Source: Bryocella elongata
Lineage (GTDB): Bacteria > Acidobacteriota > Terriglobia > Terriglobales > Acidobacteriaceae
Length of the DNA stretch: 64,000 nt
Reading direction: 5' to 3'
Assembly: GCF_900108185.1 (NCBI RefSeq)
Contig: NZ_FNVA01000005.1
Span: 310,001 to 374,000 of the forward strand
A model generated the notes under the pieces. That model ran no database searches. It saw nothing but the letters and a program-made list of their open reading frames with translations, and was not told the origin of the DNA. Every line of letters starts with the position of its first letter. The first letter of the stretch is position 1. The translations under genes were made by a program, and so were the position numbers. This document shows positions 55,765-64,000 of the stretch, one piece after another.

Positions 55765-56934
55765 ATGACCACCAGCCGTCAACCAACGAGCCAGCGGCCG
55801 GACCAAAAGCCCTCGCTCGCCCTCCTCGTGACCCGCATCGTCCTGGCGGCCGTGCTGGCGATTCTCAGCTTCGGCGCAGCAACGATCCGAGCCCACGCCC
55901 AGGCCCCGGCAACGGGCCAGTGGCAGGGAACTACCGCAGGCGAGAAGCCCGAGCGCGTCGTCCTTCTCCTTCCGGAGGTCGCCGCCAAACGTGGCTTCGT
56001 CTACCTGCTCGACGAGGAGAACTCCTCCAGTGCTCACGCAACCTCCACACTGGAGGTATCGAAGACCGCCGTCTCGTTCAGCCTCTCGAACATCGAGGCC
56101 ACCTTCAGCGGCGCCTTCAGCGCCGACCATGCCTCTCTTACCGGAACCTGGACCGTCCGCGGCAAATCCGTTCCTCTCAATCTCGCGCACGTCGCCGGTG
56201 ATGCCGCCTGGGAGATCCCGAAGATCAGCGCAGCGATGGACCCCGCCGCCGACCCCTCCTTCGAGGTCGCCACCATCCGCCTCGCCGACCCCGACCTGCA
56301 CAACACCGGCTTTCAGCAGGACGGTACCCGCTCCCGCGCCCACAACCAGAACCTCGAGACCATCATTGACTTCGCTTACAACATCCACCGCACGCAGATC
56401 ATCGATGCGCCTTCGTGGATCAAGAGCGAGCGCTGGGAGATCAGCGGCATCAGCGACACGCCCGGCGATCCCAGTCTTGCGCAGTTCCGCAACATGTTCC
56501 GCAAGCTGCTCGCCGATCGCTTCGGTCTCGTGCTCGAGGAGCAGGCGCGCGAGATTCCCGTCTACGCCCTCGTGAAGACGAAGGACGCGCCGAAGCTGAC
56601 GCCCAGCGCCACCGGCAACACGCTGCCCAACGTCAACGGCAACGGCAACAACGGCGTGCAGAGCTTCGTCTACGAGAACATCTCGCTCGATGAGTTCGCG
56701 AGCGAGCTTTCCTATTGGGAAGACCGCCCCGTCGTGAACAAGACCGACCTCTCGGGCCGCTTCGACTTCCGGCTCAGCTTCACCCGCAACGACGCTCCGC
56801 CCGCGATAGACTCCAACGCGCCTCCTGTCCTCTTCACCGCGATCCAGGAGCAGCTCGCCCTCAAGGTCGAAGCCACCCATCTTTCCACCAAGGTGTACGT
56901 CGTGAAGCACGTCGAACACCCCACCGCAAACTAG
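55765..56934 (+). CDS. TIGR03435 (DUF3738) family exported protein
   Basis: The 389-residue protein starts at ATG 55765 (GGAG 6 nt upstream) with a signal/membrane segment (ALLVTRIVLAAVLAILSF...RAHAQ). The second half has the TIGR03435 hallmarks: FEVATIRLADP, LETIIDFAYNIHRTQI, LLADRFGLVLEEQAREIPVYALV, SLDEFASELSYW, PVVNKTDLSGRFDFRL and HLSTKVYVVKHVEHPTAN. Residues ~50-145 form an extra N-terminal beta-rich domain. The family is highly multiplied in Acidobacteriota; function is unknown. It interrupts the pentose phosphate block, and its end is 32 nt from rpiA. Confidence 0.88.
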   Translation: MTTSRQPTSQRPDQKPSLALLVTRIVLAAVLAILSFGAATIRAHAQAPATGQWQGTTAGEKPERVVLLLPEVAAKRGFVYLLDEENSSSAHATSTLEVSKTAVSFSLSNIEATFSGAFSADHASLTGTWTVRGKSVPLNLAHVAGDAAWEIPKISAAMDPAADPSFEVATIRLADPDLHNTGFQQDGTRSRAHNQNLETIIDFAYNIHRTQIIDAPSWIKSERWEISGISDTPGDPSLAQFRNMFRKLLADRFGLVLEEQAREIPVYALVKTKDAPKLTPSATGNTLPNVNGNGNNGVQSFVYENISLDEFASELSYWEDRPVVNKTDLSGRFDFRLSFTRNDAPPAIDSNAPPVLFTAIQEQLALKVEATHLSTKVYVVKHVEHPTAN

Positions 56935-56966
56935 GCTGTATCGTTGAGGTGAGGACGAATCGCCGC

Positions 56967-57662
56967 ATGACTCAGGACGAAGCAAAGGCACTGGTAGGCA
57001 AACGCGCCGCGGAGATGGTCGAAAGCGGCATGCGGGTGGGACTCGGCACCGGCTCCACGTCGGTGGCGTTCATCAAGGCGCTTGGCGCACGCGTGCAGGC
57101 CGAAGGCCTCAAGATCCGCTGCGTCGCCTCCTCCGACTCCTCGACTGAGCTTGGCCGCTCCCTCGGCATGGACGTCGTCACGCTCGAAGAGCTCCCCGAG
57201 CTCGATCTCTACATCGACGGCGCCGATGAGGTCGCCATCAGCCCCAACGGCGAGTTCTACCTCATCAAGGGCGGTGGCGCCGCCCTGCTGCGCGAAAAGA
57301 TCGTCGCCAGCGCCGCAGAGAAGTTCATCTGCGTCGTCGACCAGTCGAAGATGGTCCCCAAGCTCGGCAAGTTCCCTCTGCCCGTGGAGATCATCAAGAT
57401 GGCGAGGCCACTCGTTGAGCGCCGCCTCGCCGACCTTGGCCTCAACCCCGTCCTCCGCAGGAAGAAAGACGACAGCGGCCCCGTTCTCACCGACGAGCAG
57501 AACTACCTCCTCGACTGCCACTGCGGTGTGATCGAAGACCCCGAAGAGACCGCCGCGGAGATTCGCTCCATCGTCGGCGTCGTCGAACACGGCCTCTTCC
57601 TCGGCATGGCCTCGAAGGTGCTGATTGCGGGCGAGAATGGTGTGGAGGAGAGGGAAGCGTAG
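56967..57662 (+). CDS. rpiA: Ribose-5-phosphate isomerase A
   Basis: The 231-residue protein has GLGTGSTSVAFIKALG (phosphate binding), the catalytic YIDGADEVA and KGGGAALLREKI. It converts ribose-5-phosphate to ribulose-5-phosphate. MTQDEAK matches the start of many RpiA proteins, supporting ATG 56967 over the GTG at 56949. A hairpin follows at 57709. Confidence 0.95.
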   Translation: MTQDEAKALVGKRAAEMVESGMRVGLGTGSTSVAFIKALGARVQAEGLKIRCVASSDSSTELGRSLGMDVVTLEELPELDLYIDGADEVAISPNGEFYLIKGGGAALLREKIVASAAEKFICVVDQSKMVPKLGKFPLPVEIIKMARPLVERRLADLGLNPVLRRKKDDSGPVLTDEQNYLLDCHCGVIEDPEETAAEIRSIVGVVEHGLFLGMASKVLIAGENGVEEREA

Positions 57663-57708
57663 CAGCGCCGAGATGCATGATCCGAACAGCATCTTGACCG
57701 AAATCGCT

Positions 57709-57741
57709 TTGTTGGGCGGGGCTGAAGCTCCGCCCCAACAA
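57709..57741. terminator. Hairpin between rpiA and the YkgJ-like gene
   Basis: A stem of 8 plus 6 pairs with a single bulged C (57709-57722 with 57727-57741) encloses a TGAA loop. The outer pairs are T/A-rich (TTGTT with AACAA), so a U-tract is partly built in. It lies between convergent genes and may serve both. Confidence 0.6.
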
Positions 57742-57831
57742 AACAGGTCTGCGAATCCCCAGAACGACGGAGCCCTAACCGGCTGCAATTTCCCCGGGCC
57801 ACTTGCGAGCGACAGACCGCGCTCTCCACAG

Positions 57832-58431
57832 CTAAGCTCTGGCCGTCAACGCAAACGCCACCAAAGTAGGACGATCTTCCGCATCGATCTCCTCGATCAG
57901 CTCAGCCTCCAGCCCGCGCCAGCTCTGGTCCATCTCGCAGCGTTCGACCTCTTCCTCGGGTGCGTCCACAAAGCAGAGTTCGCACACCGTCAGCGCGCCG
58001 TCTTCATCGCGCACCGGAGGTCCGAAGGTCCTGCACTGGACCGGGCGATGCGCGTACAGGTCGCAGGTTCCGCTGGCCGGGTCGAGCGCCGGGCACACCT
58101 CATCGTTCGCGTAGTCCTCGAACGCCTCTTCTTGCCCATCTTCAGTGAAGAGCTCGCCCGTCGCAGCATCTCCCGGGAAGCCCATCGCGATCAGCCGCTC
58201 GCGGCTCGCTTCGGCGCGTGCGATCACTCGCTGGCGGACGTCCTCTGCCGCAGCCGCAAGGCCTTCGCGCAGCACGGCTGCGTCCAGCGGCGAGATAGGG
58301 AAGACTCCCACGCAGCATTGATGGCAACCCGGCCGGCAAGCCAGCCAGGCACCCGAGCGTTCGGCCGCGGACGCGAGCGCCGCGTCGACCATCGGGAAGA
58401 GTGGAAACAGGGATTTGCCCGCCGAAGTCAC
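57832..58431 (-). CDS. YkgJ-family cysteine cluster protein
   Basis: The ~199-residue protein contains the CxxxCxxCC-type cluster ACRPGCHQCCVGVFP (Cys32, Cys36, Cys39, Cys40). A second set follows: CPALDPASGTC, HRPVQCRTFG and TVCELC. YkgJ/UPF0153 proteins are thought to hold Fe-S clusters or zinc; function is unknown. The GTG at 58431 has AAGGAG 8 nt upstream, while the internal ATG at 58392 has none. It is divergent from the SDR gene. Confidence 0.82.
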   Translation of the reverse strand: MTSAGKSLFPLFPMVDAALASAAERSGAWLACRPGCHQCCVGVFPISPLDAAVLREGLAAAAEDVRQRVIARAEASRERLIAMGFPGDAATGELFTEDGQEEAFEDYANDEVCPALDPASGTCDLYAHRPVQCRTFGPPVRDEDGALTVCELCFVDAPEEEVERCEMDQSWRGLEAELIEEIDAEDRPTLVAFALTARA

Positions 58432-58566
58432 GTCTGGGTCTCCTTCGGTCAGCGTACTGCAAAACGCGCCAGCGAACGTTTGTCCTGCGCAGGAATGCCG
58501 GCACTGGCCACATGAACAGATGGCAACGTTTGCATCGTTGCGGTGGTCTCGGGCGTCTTTTAACGC

Positions 58567-59454
58567 ATGGCATTCGAGGAACCCTCTCCGAAGGCAGCCC
58601 TCGCAGGTGATCCCACCTCGCAGAGCGGCAAGAACTGGTTCATCACCGGTGCGTCCACAGGCTTCGGTTTCCTGCTCACCGAATACCTCGCGACCCTCGG
58701 CGCGAAGGTGATTGCGACGGCTCGCAAGCCCGAGTCCCTCGCGGGCCTCGCCGCGAAGTATCCCGGCAACGTCTTCCCCGAGGCGCTCGACGTCACGAAG
58801 CCCGGGCAGATCGAGGCAGCCGTCAGCAGCGCGCTCGCGAAGCTCGGCTACATCGATGTGCTGGTGAACAACGCGGGTTACGGCGTCAATGGCGCCATCG
58901 AAGAGGTCTCCGAGGACGAGCTCCGTCCCATGTTCGAGACCAACGTCTTCGGCCTGCTCGGCGTGACCAAGGCGCTTCTGCCGCAGTTCCGCGCGCGGCG
59001 TTCCGGCAGCATCGTGAATCTCTCGTCTATTGGCGGCCTCATCGGCTCGCCCGGATGGGGCTACTACAATGCGACCAAGTTCGCGGTCGAAGGCCTCAGC
59101 CAGGCCCTCGCGGGCGAGATGGCGCCGCTCGGTGTGAACGTCACCGTCGTCGAGCCCGGCCCCTTCCGCACCGACTTCCTCGGCCGGTCCGGGCAGGAGG
59201 CTGCCGTCGAGATCGACGACTACCGCGCCACCGCTGGCAAGGCCCGCGAGTACCTTCGCACCCAATCCGGCCTGCAACCCGGCGATCCGCAGAAGGCCAT
59301 TGAGGCGATCGTCGCCGCAGTCAGCGCGCCCCACCCGCCGAAGCACCTCGTCCTCGGCAAGATCGCGATTCAGCGCTGGAAGAACCAGCTTACGGCGCTT
59401 GGCACGGAGTTGGAGCAGTGGGAAGCCTTTGGGGCCGCGACGGACTTTGAGTAG
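58567..59454 (+). CDS. Short-chain dehydrogenase/reductase (SDR)
   Basis: The 295-residue protein has the nucleotide-binding TGASTGFG (about 27-34), LVNNAGYG, the Ser in NLSSIGG and the catalytic YYNATK. Classical SDRs reduce or oxidise alcohols/ketones with NAD(P)H; ATARKPESL after strand 2 with an Arg suggests NADP preference. The substrate is unknown. It lies between the YkgJ-like gene and gnd. Confidence 0.9.
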   Translation: MAFEEPSPKAALAGDPTSQSGKNWFITGASTGFGFLLTEYLATLGAKVIATARKPESLAGLAAKYPGNVFPEALDVTKPGQIEAAVSSALAKLGYIDVLVNNAGYGVNGAIEEVSEDELRPMFETNVFGLLGVTKALLPQFRARRSGSIVNLSSIGGLIGSPGWGYYNATKFAVEGLSQALAGEMAPLGVNVTVVEPGPFRTDFLGRSGQEAAVEIDDYRATAGKAREYLRTQSGLQPGDPQKAIEAIVAAVSAPHPPKHLVLGKIAIQRWKNQLTALGTELEQWEAFGAATDFE

Positions 59455-59625
59455 AGCATTCGTCCCAGTCAGCCCAGGAGGGGCCTGGCCGGACCAGCAG
59501 GCCAAAGCTGAAAATTTGCATGAAGAGACCGTTTTCACGAGATCCGGCGATGAGCGGACGGCCCCGTTTGACGACGATTACGGTTACTCTTTATATGGCG
59601 CTCCACGCGTCATGAGGACAGGTGA

Positions 59626-60531
59626 ATGGAACTTGGACTGATCGGACTCGGCAAGATGGGCGGCAACATGGCGGAGCGTCTTCGCCGCGCCGGCCACAAG
59701 GTCGTGGGATTTGATTTTTCAGCCGAAGCGGTACAGCGGCTCAACGATGCGGGCTCCGTGGGTGTGACCACGCTGGAAGACCTCGTAAAGAACCTGCAGG
59801 CGCCTCGCGCCATCTGGATCATGGTGCCCGCCGGCGATCCGGTTGACGAGACCATCGCGAAGCTGAAGCCCATGTGCTCTCAGGGCGACATCTTCATCGA
59901 TGGCGGCAACTCCAACTACAAGGACACGCAGCGCCGTCACGACGAGCTCAAGCCCCAGGGCTTCGAGTTTCTCGATTGCGGGACCTCCGGCGGTATCTGG
60001 GGCATCACCGAGGGCTACTCGATGATGATTGGCGGTGACGACGATGTCGTCGAGCGCCTCCGTCCCATCTTCGAAGCGCTCGCGCCTGCACCCGACAAGG
60101 GCTGGGGACGCGTCGGACCTTCGGGCTCCGGCCACTTCGTCAAGATGATTCACAACGGCATCGAGTACGGCATGATGCAGTCCTATGCCGAAGGCTTCTC
60201 GATCATGAAGGCCAAGAAGGTGCTCGGCCTCGATCTCACGCAGATCTCCGAGATCTGGCGCTATGGTTCGGTCGTTCGCTCGTGGCTGCTGGATCTCACG
60301 GCAGACGCGCTCAAGAAGAACCCGGAGCTGGATGGCCTAGAGGCCTATGTCCCCGATTCCGGCGAAGGTCGTTGGACGGTATACGAGGCGATCGATCTGA
60401 ACGTCTCCGCGCCGGTCATCACAGAGTCGTTGATTCGTCGTCTGCGTTCGCGTGAAGAGAACAACTTCACCGATCGCATGCTCGCCGTCATGCGCAATGA
60501 GTTTGGCGGTCACGCAGTTAAGAAGGCATAG
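59626..60531 (+). CDS. gnd: 6-phosphogluconate dehydrogenase, decarboxylating (short GntZ type)
   Basis: The 301-residue protein has GLIGLGKMGGNMAERL, FIDGGNSNYKDT and the catalytic GPSGSGHFVKMIHNGIEYGMMQ. It is the short class (about 300 residues, GntZ/YqeC-like) rather than the ~470-residue dimeric type. It makes ribulose-5-phosphate and CO2 from 6-phosphogluconate. Its 3' end carries a heptad array and zwf follows 115 nt later. Confidence 0.94.
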   Translation: MELGLIGLGKMGGNMAERLRRAGHKVVGFDFSAEAVQRLNDAGSVGVTTLEDLVKNLQAPRAIWIMVPAGDPVDETIAKLKPMCSQGDIFIDGGNSNYKDTQRRHDELKPQGFEFLDCGTSGGIWGITEGYSMMIGGDDDVVERLRPIFEALAPAPDKGWGRVGPSGSGHFVKMIHNGIEYGMMQSYAEGFSIMKAKKVLGLDLTQISEIWRYGSVVRSWLLDLTADALKKNPELDGLEAYVPDSGEGRWTVYEAIDLNVSAPVITESLIRRLRSREENNFTDRMLAVMRNEFGGHAVKKA

Positions 60532-60536
60532 CAATC

Positions 60537-60634
60537 GCGAGATGCGAGATACGAGTTGCGGGTGAGATGCACGATACGATCGAGGCTCGGCCTCCCTCGC
60601 ATCTCGTCGCCCGCCTCCCGGATACTCGATCTCC
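60537..60634. repeat. GCGAGAT heptads with inverted partner between gnd and zwf
   Basis: GCGAGAT occurs twice in tandem at 60537-60550 and is followed by degenerate units (ACGAGTT, GCGGGTG). An 11-bp perfect inverted copy (CGAGATGCGAG, 60538-60548) lies at 60596-60606 on the other strand. The block fills the co-directional gap. Confidence 0.75.
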
Positions 60635-60646
60635 CAGGAGAACGAA

Positions 60647-62194
60647 ATGGCAACTACCCAAGTGAACGTAAGTCCGGCGGCGCTGGAGCGCAGCCAGCAC
60701 CTCGACCGTCGGCCCGACCCCTGCGTTGTCGTCATCTTCGGCGCATCGGGCGATCTGACCAAGCGCAAGCTTCTCCCCGCTCTGTATCACCTGGAGCAGT
60801 CCGGCTTCCTGCCGGAAGACTTCGCAGTCCTGGGTGTTGCCCGTCGCGATCTCAGCGCGACCTTCGCTGACGACATGAAGGACGGTATCGTCAAGGGCGG
60901 CGGCGTCGAGACCAACGACCCCAACCTCGATCCCTTCATGGAGCGCGTTCAGTACTTCGCCATGAACTTCGATGATGAGGGCGGTTACGCCGGCCTCAAG
61001 AAGAAGCTCGAGGACATGGATGCCCAGTTCAACACCAAGGGCAACCGCCTCTTCTATCTTTCCGTTGCGCCGGAGTACTTCTCCGACATCGTGGGCTTCC
61101 TCGGCAAGCATGGCATGAACAAGCCTGGCGCCGGTGAAAAGCACTGGGTCCGCACCGTCATCGAAAAGCCCTTCGGCCACGACCTCGAGTCGGCCCGCGC
61201 GCTCAGCGATGAAGTCAACAAGGTGTTCGACGAAAGCCAGATCTTCCGCATCGATCACTACCTCGGCAAGGAGACGGTGCAGAACATCCTCGTCTTCCGC
61301 TTCGCCAACGGTATCTTCGAGCCCGTCTGGAATCGCAACTACATCGACCACGTCGAGATCACCGCTGCCGAATCCATCGGCATCGAAGGCCGCGGCCCGT
61401 TCTATGAGCAGGCCGGTGCGCTTCGTGACGTTGTACAGAACCACGTGATGGAAGTGCTGTCCTTCATCGCGATGGAAGCTCCATCTGGCTTCGACGCGGA
61501 TGCCGTCCGCACCGAGAAGGTCAAGGTCTGGCGCTCGATCAAGCCCATCCATCCGGCGGATACGGTGCGTGGCCAATACGGCCCTGGCCTCGTCGATGGC
61601 AAGGCCGTCGTCGGCTATCGCCAGGAAGACCGTGTGCATCCCCGCTCGCAGACCGAGACCTACGCTGCTCTTCGCGTGGAGATCGACAACTGGCGCTGGG
61701 CTGGCGTGCCCATCTACATCCGCGCCGGCAAGCGTATGGCCAAGCGCGTCACCGAGATCACCATCCAGTTCAAGCAGCCGCCGCTCATGCTCTTCAAGGA
61801 CGGCGAAGGCAAGGGTGGCGAAGGCATCAAGCCGAACGTCATCTCCATGCGCATCCAGCCCGATGAAGGTATCGCGCTGCGCTTCGCGGCCAAGGTCCCT
61901 GGCCCGAACATGAGCATGAGCTCGGTGAACATGAACTTCAGCTACGCGGATGCCTTCGGCGCCAGCTCGGCCAACGGCTACGAGCGTCTGCTGCTGGACG
62001 CGATGCTCGGCGACGGTACGCTCTTCGCTCACCGCGACGGCGTCGAAGCCACCTGGGCGCTCATGACCCCGATTCTCCAGGCCTGGGCCAAGGATCCGGT
62101 CAAGGACTTCCCCAACTACGCTGCCGGTACCTGGGGCCCCGTCATGGCCGATGCCATGCTCAAGGCCGACGGTCGCAAGTGGCGCAAGCTGTAA
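60647..62194 (+). CDS. zwf: Glucose-6-phosphate 1-dehydrogenase
   Basis: The 515-residue protein has VVIFGASGDLTKRKLLPALY (cofactor) and the active-site RIDHYLGKETVQN. EKPFGHDL precedes the catalytic region. It oxidises glucose-6-phosphate to 6-phosphogluconolactone and makes NADPH. It is followed by heptad arrays and pgl, then glk. Confidence 0.96.
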   Translation: MATTQVNVSPAALERSQHLDRRPDPCVVVIFGASGDLTKRKLLPALYHLEQSGFLPEDFAVLGVARRDLSATFADDMKDGIVKGGGVETNDPNLDPFMERVQYFAMNFDDEGGYAGLKKKLEDMDAQFNTKGNRLFYLSVAPEYFSDIVGFLGKHGMNKPGAGEKHWVRTVIEKPFGHDLESARALSDEVNKVFDESQIFRIDHYLGKETVQNILVFRFANGIFEPVWNRNYIDHVEITAAESIGIEGRGPFYEQAGALRDVVQNHVMEVLSFIAMEAPSGFDADAVRTEKVKVWRSIKPIHPADTVRGQYGPGLVDGKAVVGYRQEDRVHPRSQTETYAALRVEIDNWRWAGVPIYIRAGKRMAKRVTEITIQFKQPPLMLFKDGEGKGGEGIKPNVISMRIQPDEGIALRFAAKVPGPNMSMSSVNMNFSYADAFGASSANGYERLLLDAMLGDGTLFAHRDGVEATWALMTPILQAWAKDPVKDFPNYAAGTWGPVMADAMLKADGRKWRKL

Positions 62195-62207
62195 GAGACA
62201 GGGTGTA

Positions 62208-62340
62208 GGGCCCAGGGCTCAGGGTTCAGAATTTCGAATCCTGGGCCCAATCCCTTTTTTGCGGTCTCGCATCCAACGACAACTGGCGTCCTCGCCACAA
62301 CGCTGAGCGTTCTGGGCCCTGAGCCCTGAACTCTGGACCC
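62208..62340. repeat. GGGCTCA-type heptad arrays, inverted pair, between zwf and pgl
   Basis: On plus, GGGCCCA, GGGCTCA and GGGTTCA are consecutive heptads (62208-62228). On minus, from 62340 to 62313, GGGTCCA, GAGTTCA, GGGCTCA and GGGCCCA are consecutive heptads. The two blocks share the 12-mer CAGGGCTCAGGG as an inverted repeat. A nearer pairing (62208-62216 with 62240-62248) followed by six T's at 62255-62260 looks like a zwf terminator. Confidence 0.85.
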
Positions 62341-62346
62341 TCACTC

Positions 62347-63153
62347 ATGCCTCGTCCCGTCCAAGTTACCTACGAAGTCTTCCCCGACGCCCCGGCCATG
62401 GCCCTCGCTGCCGCGACTCGCTTCGCGCACAAGATTGAGCAGGCAGTAGCCTCGCGCGGCATCGCGCGTCTCGCTATCTCCGGCGGCTCTACCCCGCAGG
62501 CGATGTTCAAGATCCTCGCCGACCCATCGCACCCGTTCGCCGCGACAATCCCGTGGGACAAGCTGCAGCTCTTCTGGGTCGACGAGCGCTGCGTCCCGCC
62601 CTCGCATCCTGACTCCAACTACGGCGTCTGCCGCGATCTGCTCCTGAGCAAGGTCGGCATCCCCGCCGCCAACGTCTTCCGCATGGAAGGCGAGCTCGAT
62701 CCCGAGGAAGCCGCCTCGCGCTATGAGGCGACGATCCGCAACGCCCTCAAGCTCGAAGGCGCTGAGAGCCCGCACTTTGACATGATCGAGCTCGGCATGG
62801 GCCCGGACGGCCACACCGCCTCGCTCTTCCCGCATACCGACGCCATCAACGAGCTTGGCCGCATCTGCGTCGCGAACTACGTGCCTGAGAAGGACACCTG
62901 GCGTATCACGCTCACCTCGCCCGTCATCAACCAGGGCGCGGAGGTGGTCTTCGAGATCGCAGGCGAAGAGAAGACCGACGTCCTCGCAAAGGTCCTCACC
63001 GGCCCCCGCGACGTCGACCGCCTGCCCTCGCAGCTCATCCGCCCTTCCAACGGCAAGCTCCTCCTGCTGCTGGACGAGGTTGCTGCCGCCAAACTGCCAG
63101 CGGCATCGGTGCTCAATGACGGGCAGCCCAGGGTCGGCACACTGGAGATCTAA
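62347..63153 (+). CDS. pgl: 6-phosphogluconolactonase
   Basis: The 268-residue protein has the DevB/Pgl fold: LAISGGSTPQAMFKIL, FWVDERCVPPSHPDSNYG and ELGMGPDGHTASLFP. It hydrolyses 6-phosphogluconolactone between Zwf and Gnd. A 16-bp palindrome (63155-63170) follows the stop. Confidence 0.95.
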   Translation: MPRPVQVTYEVFPDAPAMALAAATRFAHKIEQAVASRGIARLAISGGSTPQAMFKILADPSHPFAATIPWDKLQLFWVDERCVPPSHPDSNYGVCRDLLLSKVGIPAANVFRMEGELDPEEAASRYEATIRNALKLEGAESPHFDMIELGMGPDGHTASLFPHTDAINELGRICVANYVPEKDTWRITLTSPVINQGAEVVFEIAGEEKTDVLAKVLTGPRDVDRLPSQLIRPSNGKLLLLLDEVAAAKLPAASVLNDGQPRVGTLEI

Positions 63154-63154
63154 G

Positions 63155-63170
63155 GTTCAGCCGGCTGAAC
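63155..63170. repeat. Perfect 16-bp palindrome after pgl
   Basis: GTTCAGCCGGCTGAAC is its own reverse complement. It lies two bases after the pgl stop and about 130 nt before glk. It could be a dimeric repressor operator for glk or a short cruciform/terminator; no T-run follows. Confidence 0.5.
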
Positions 63171-63298
63171 ATCGCGGTTAGAGCTATCGTTTGTCCACCG
63201 GGGTCGTGCCCGGGAAATCGTCCGAAAGGCCGATGAATCCAGTCCGCCAAAGATGATAAGGTTGGCGCGTTGACTGACACGACTGGAACTGAGGCTCG

Positions 63299-64000
63299 AT
63301 GATTCTTGCTGGTGATGTAGGCGGGACCAAGGTCCACCTGGCTTTGTACAACTTTGCGGACGGCAGACTTGCCCCAGTGCGGGACCACAAGTTCCCTGCT
63401 GGTGAGTTCGCCAGCCTCGACGACGTGGTGAAGGCTTTCTTTGCCCAGCAGGACGGCAAAGAAGTCGCCCAGGTCGTGGCAGCCTGCTTCGGTTGCCCCG
63501 GCCCAGTCCGCGATGGCCGCCTCAAGTTGACCAACCTTCCCTGGGAGCTCGACCAGCGCCTCCTCGCAAAATCCCTCGGCATCGAGCACATCTTCCTCAT
63601 CAACGACCTCGAAGCCAACGGCTACGGCATCCCCGAGCTCGCTCCCGAGGCCGTCTTCACGCTCTATGCCGGCGATCCCGCCGTCGTCGGACACCGGGGC
63701 CTCGTCTCCGCAGGCACCGGTCTTGGCGAAGCCCTCCTCATCTGGGACCCTAAATCCCGTCAGCATCACCCCCTGCCCAGCGAAGGCGGCCACACCGACT
63801 TCGCTCCACGCAACGACCAGGAGATCGCTCTCCTCCATTACCTGCAGCGGACGCTGAATGGCCGTGTCAGCTACGAGCGCGTGGTTTCGGGGATCGGCAT
63901 CAAGAACATCTATGCCTTCCTCCGCGACGACCAGAAGATGGAAGAGCCCGAGTGGCTCCGCGAGCGCATCGCGAAGGAAGATCCCAACGCCGTCATCGGC
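63299..64000 (+). CDS. glk: Glucokinase, N-terminal part (runs off the window)
   Basis: 234 codons are visible from the ATG at 63299 and the frame is open at the right edge. AGDVGGTKVHLAL is the phosphate-1 motif. INDLEANGYGI holds the catalytic Asp, and VSAGTGLGEALL and PSEGGHTDFAPRNDQE are typical of Glk. It phosphorylates glucose with ATP to feed Zwf. It is the last gene of the zwf-pgl-glk run. Confidence 0.93.
   Translation, partial: MILAGDVGGTKVHLALYNFADGRLAPVRDHKFPAGEFASLDDVVKAFFAQQDGKEVAQVVAACFGCPGPVRDGRLKLTNLPWELDQRLLAKSLGIEHIFLINDLEANGYGIPELAPEAVFTLYAGDPAVVGHRGLVSAGTGLGEALLIWDPKSRQHHPLPSEGGHTDFAPRNDQEIALLHYLQRTLNGRVSYERVVSGIGIKNIYAFLRDDQKMEEPEWLRERIAKEDPNAVIG

Overview
The window is a GC-rich bacterial chromosome segment with dense, short-spaced genes on both strands. 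I saw no rRNA, tRNA, CRISPR array, transposase or phage gene. The most telling lineage marker is a TIGR03435/DUF3738-type protein (55765..56934), a family that is strongly expanded in Acidobacteriota. The secreted M61 peptidase, plant-polysaccharide enzymes (PL10-like pectate lyase, GH3 beta-glucosidase) and DUF3857 protein fit a soil Acidobacteriota (Terriglobia/Acidobacteriaceae-like) origin. This placement is inference; no 16S gene is present.

Layout. 1-9.4 kb: DinG-type Fe-S helicase, QueD, a YagU-like membrane protein, an extremely acidic small protein, a sodium/solute symporter, and an exported alpha/beta hydrolase followed by an exported M61 peptidase. 9.4-18.7 kb: YihY/BrkB protein, then a membrane-linked cluster (RDD, SpoIIM-like, DUF58, MoxR ATPase, DUF4350, DUF4129, multi-pass membrane protein). 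19-24 kb: GT2 glycosyltransferase, PHP-like protein, pectate lyase, amine oxidase. 24-29 kb: a Cys-type formate-dehydrogenase-like molybdoenzyme with its DUF1641 partner, a YIP1-family protein and an alpha/beta hydrolase. 29.8-33.4 kb: fabF-acpP, a small zinc-ribbon protein, rmuC. 33.6-41.2 kb: DUF3857 protein, DsbA/thioredoxin-fold protein, a hypothetical, a radical SAM/SPASM protein, GH3, IscX. 41.2-53.3 kb: MurJ, MerR regulator, methyltransferase, M50 peptidase, purM-purN, hemL, MFS transporter, PyrR, a zinc-ribbon membrane protein, a lipoprotein. 53.6-64 kb: a sugar-phosphate block (tkt, rpiA, gnd, zwf, pgl, glk) interrupted by the TIGR03435 gene, a YkgJ-like protein and an SDR.

How the genes work together. 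glk, zwf, pgl, gnd, rpiA and tkt together take glucose to glucose-6-phosphate, through the oxidative pentose phosphate branch and into the non-oxidative branch. Upstream sugar supply could come from the pectate lyase and beta-glucosidase. FabF and AcpP form a fatty-acid elongation pair. PurM and PurN catalyse two steps of purine synthesis.

The most unusual signal is not a gene. At least eight intergenic sites carry short arrays with a period of seven bases, placed right after (sometimes across) stop codons and usually purine-rich in the sense of the upstream gene. The heptad differs by site (AGGGATT, GAGTAGA, CAGTAGA, GCGAGAT, GGGCTCA), yet most sites have an inverted partner, so they can fold into hairpins. 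I do not recognise this as a named repeat family. Other points worth a second look are the near-pure Asp/Glu protein, a PurM with two altered signature motifs, a 24-bp-arm hairpin after hemL and a two-hairpin leader before the pectate lyase gene.
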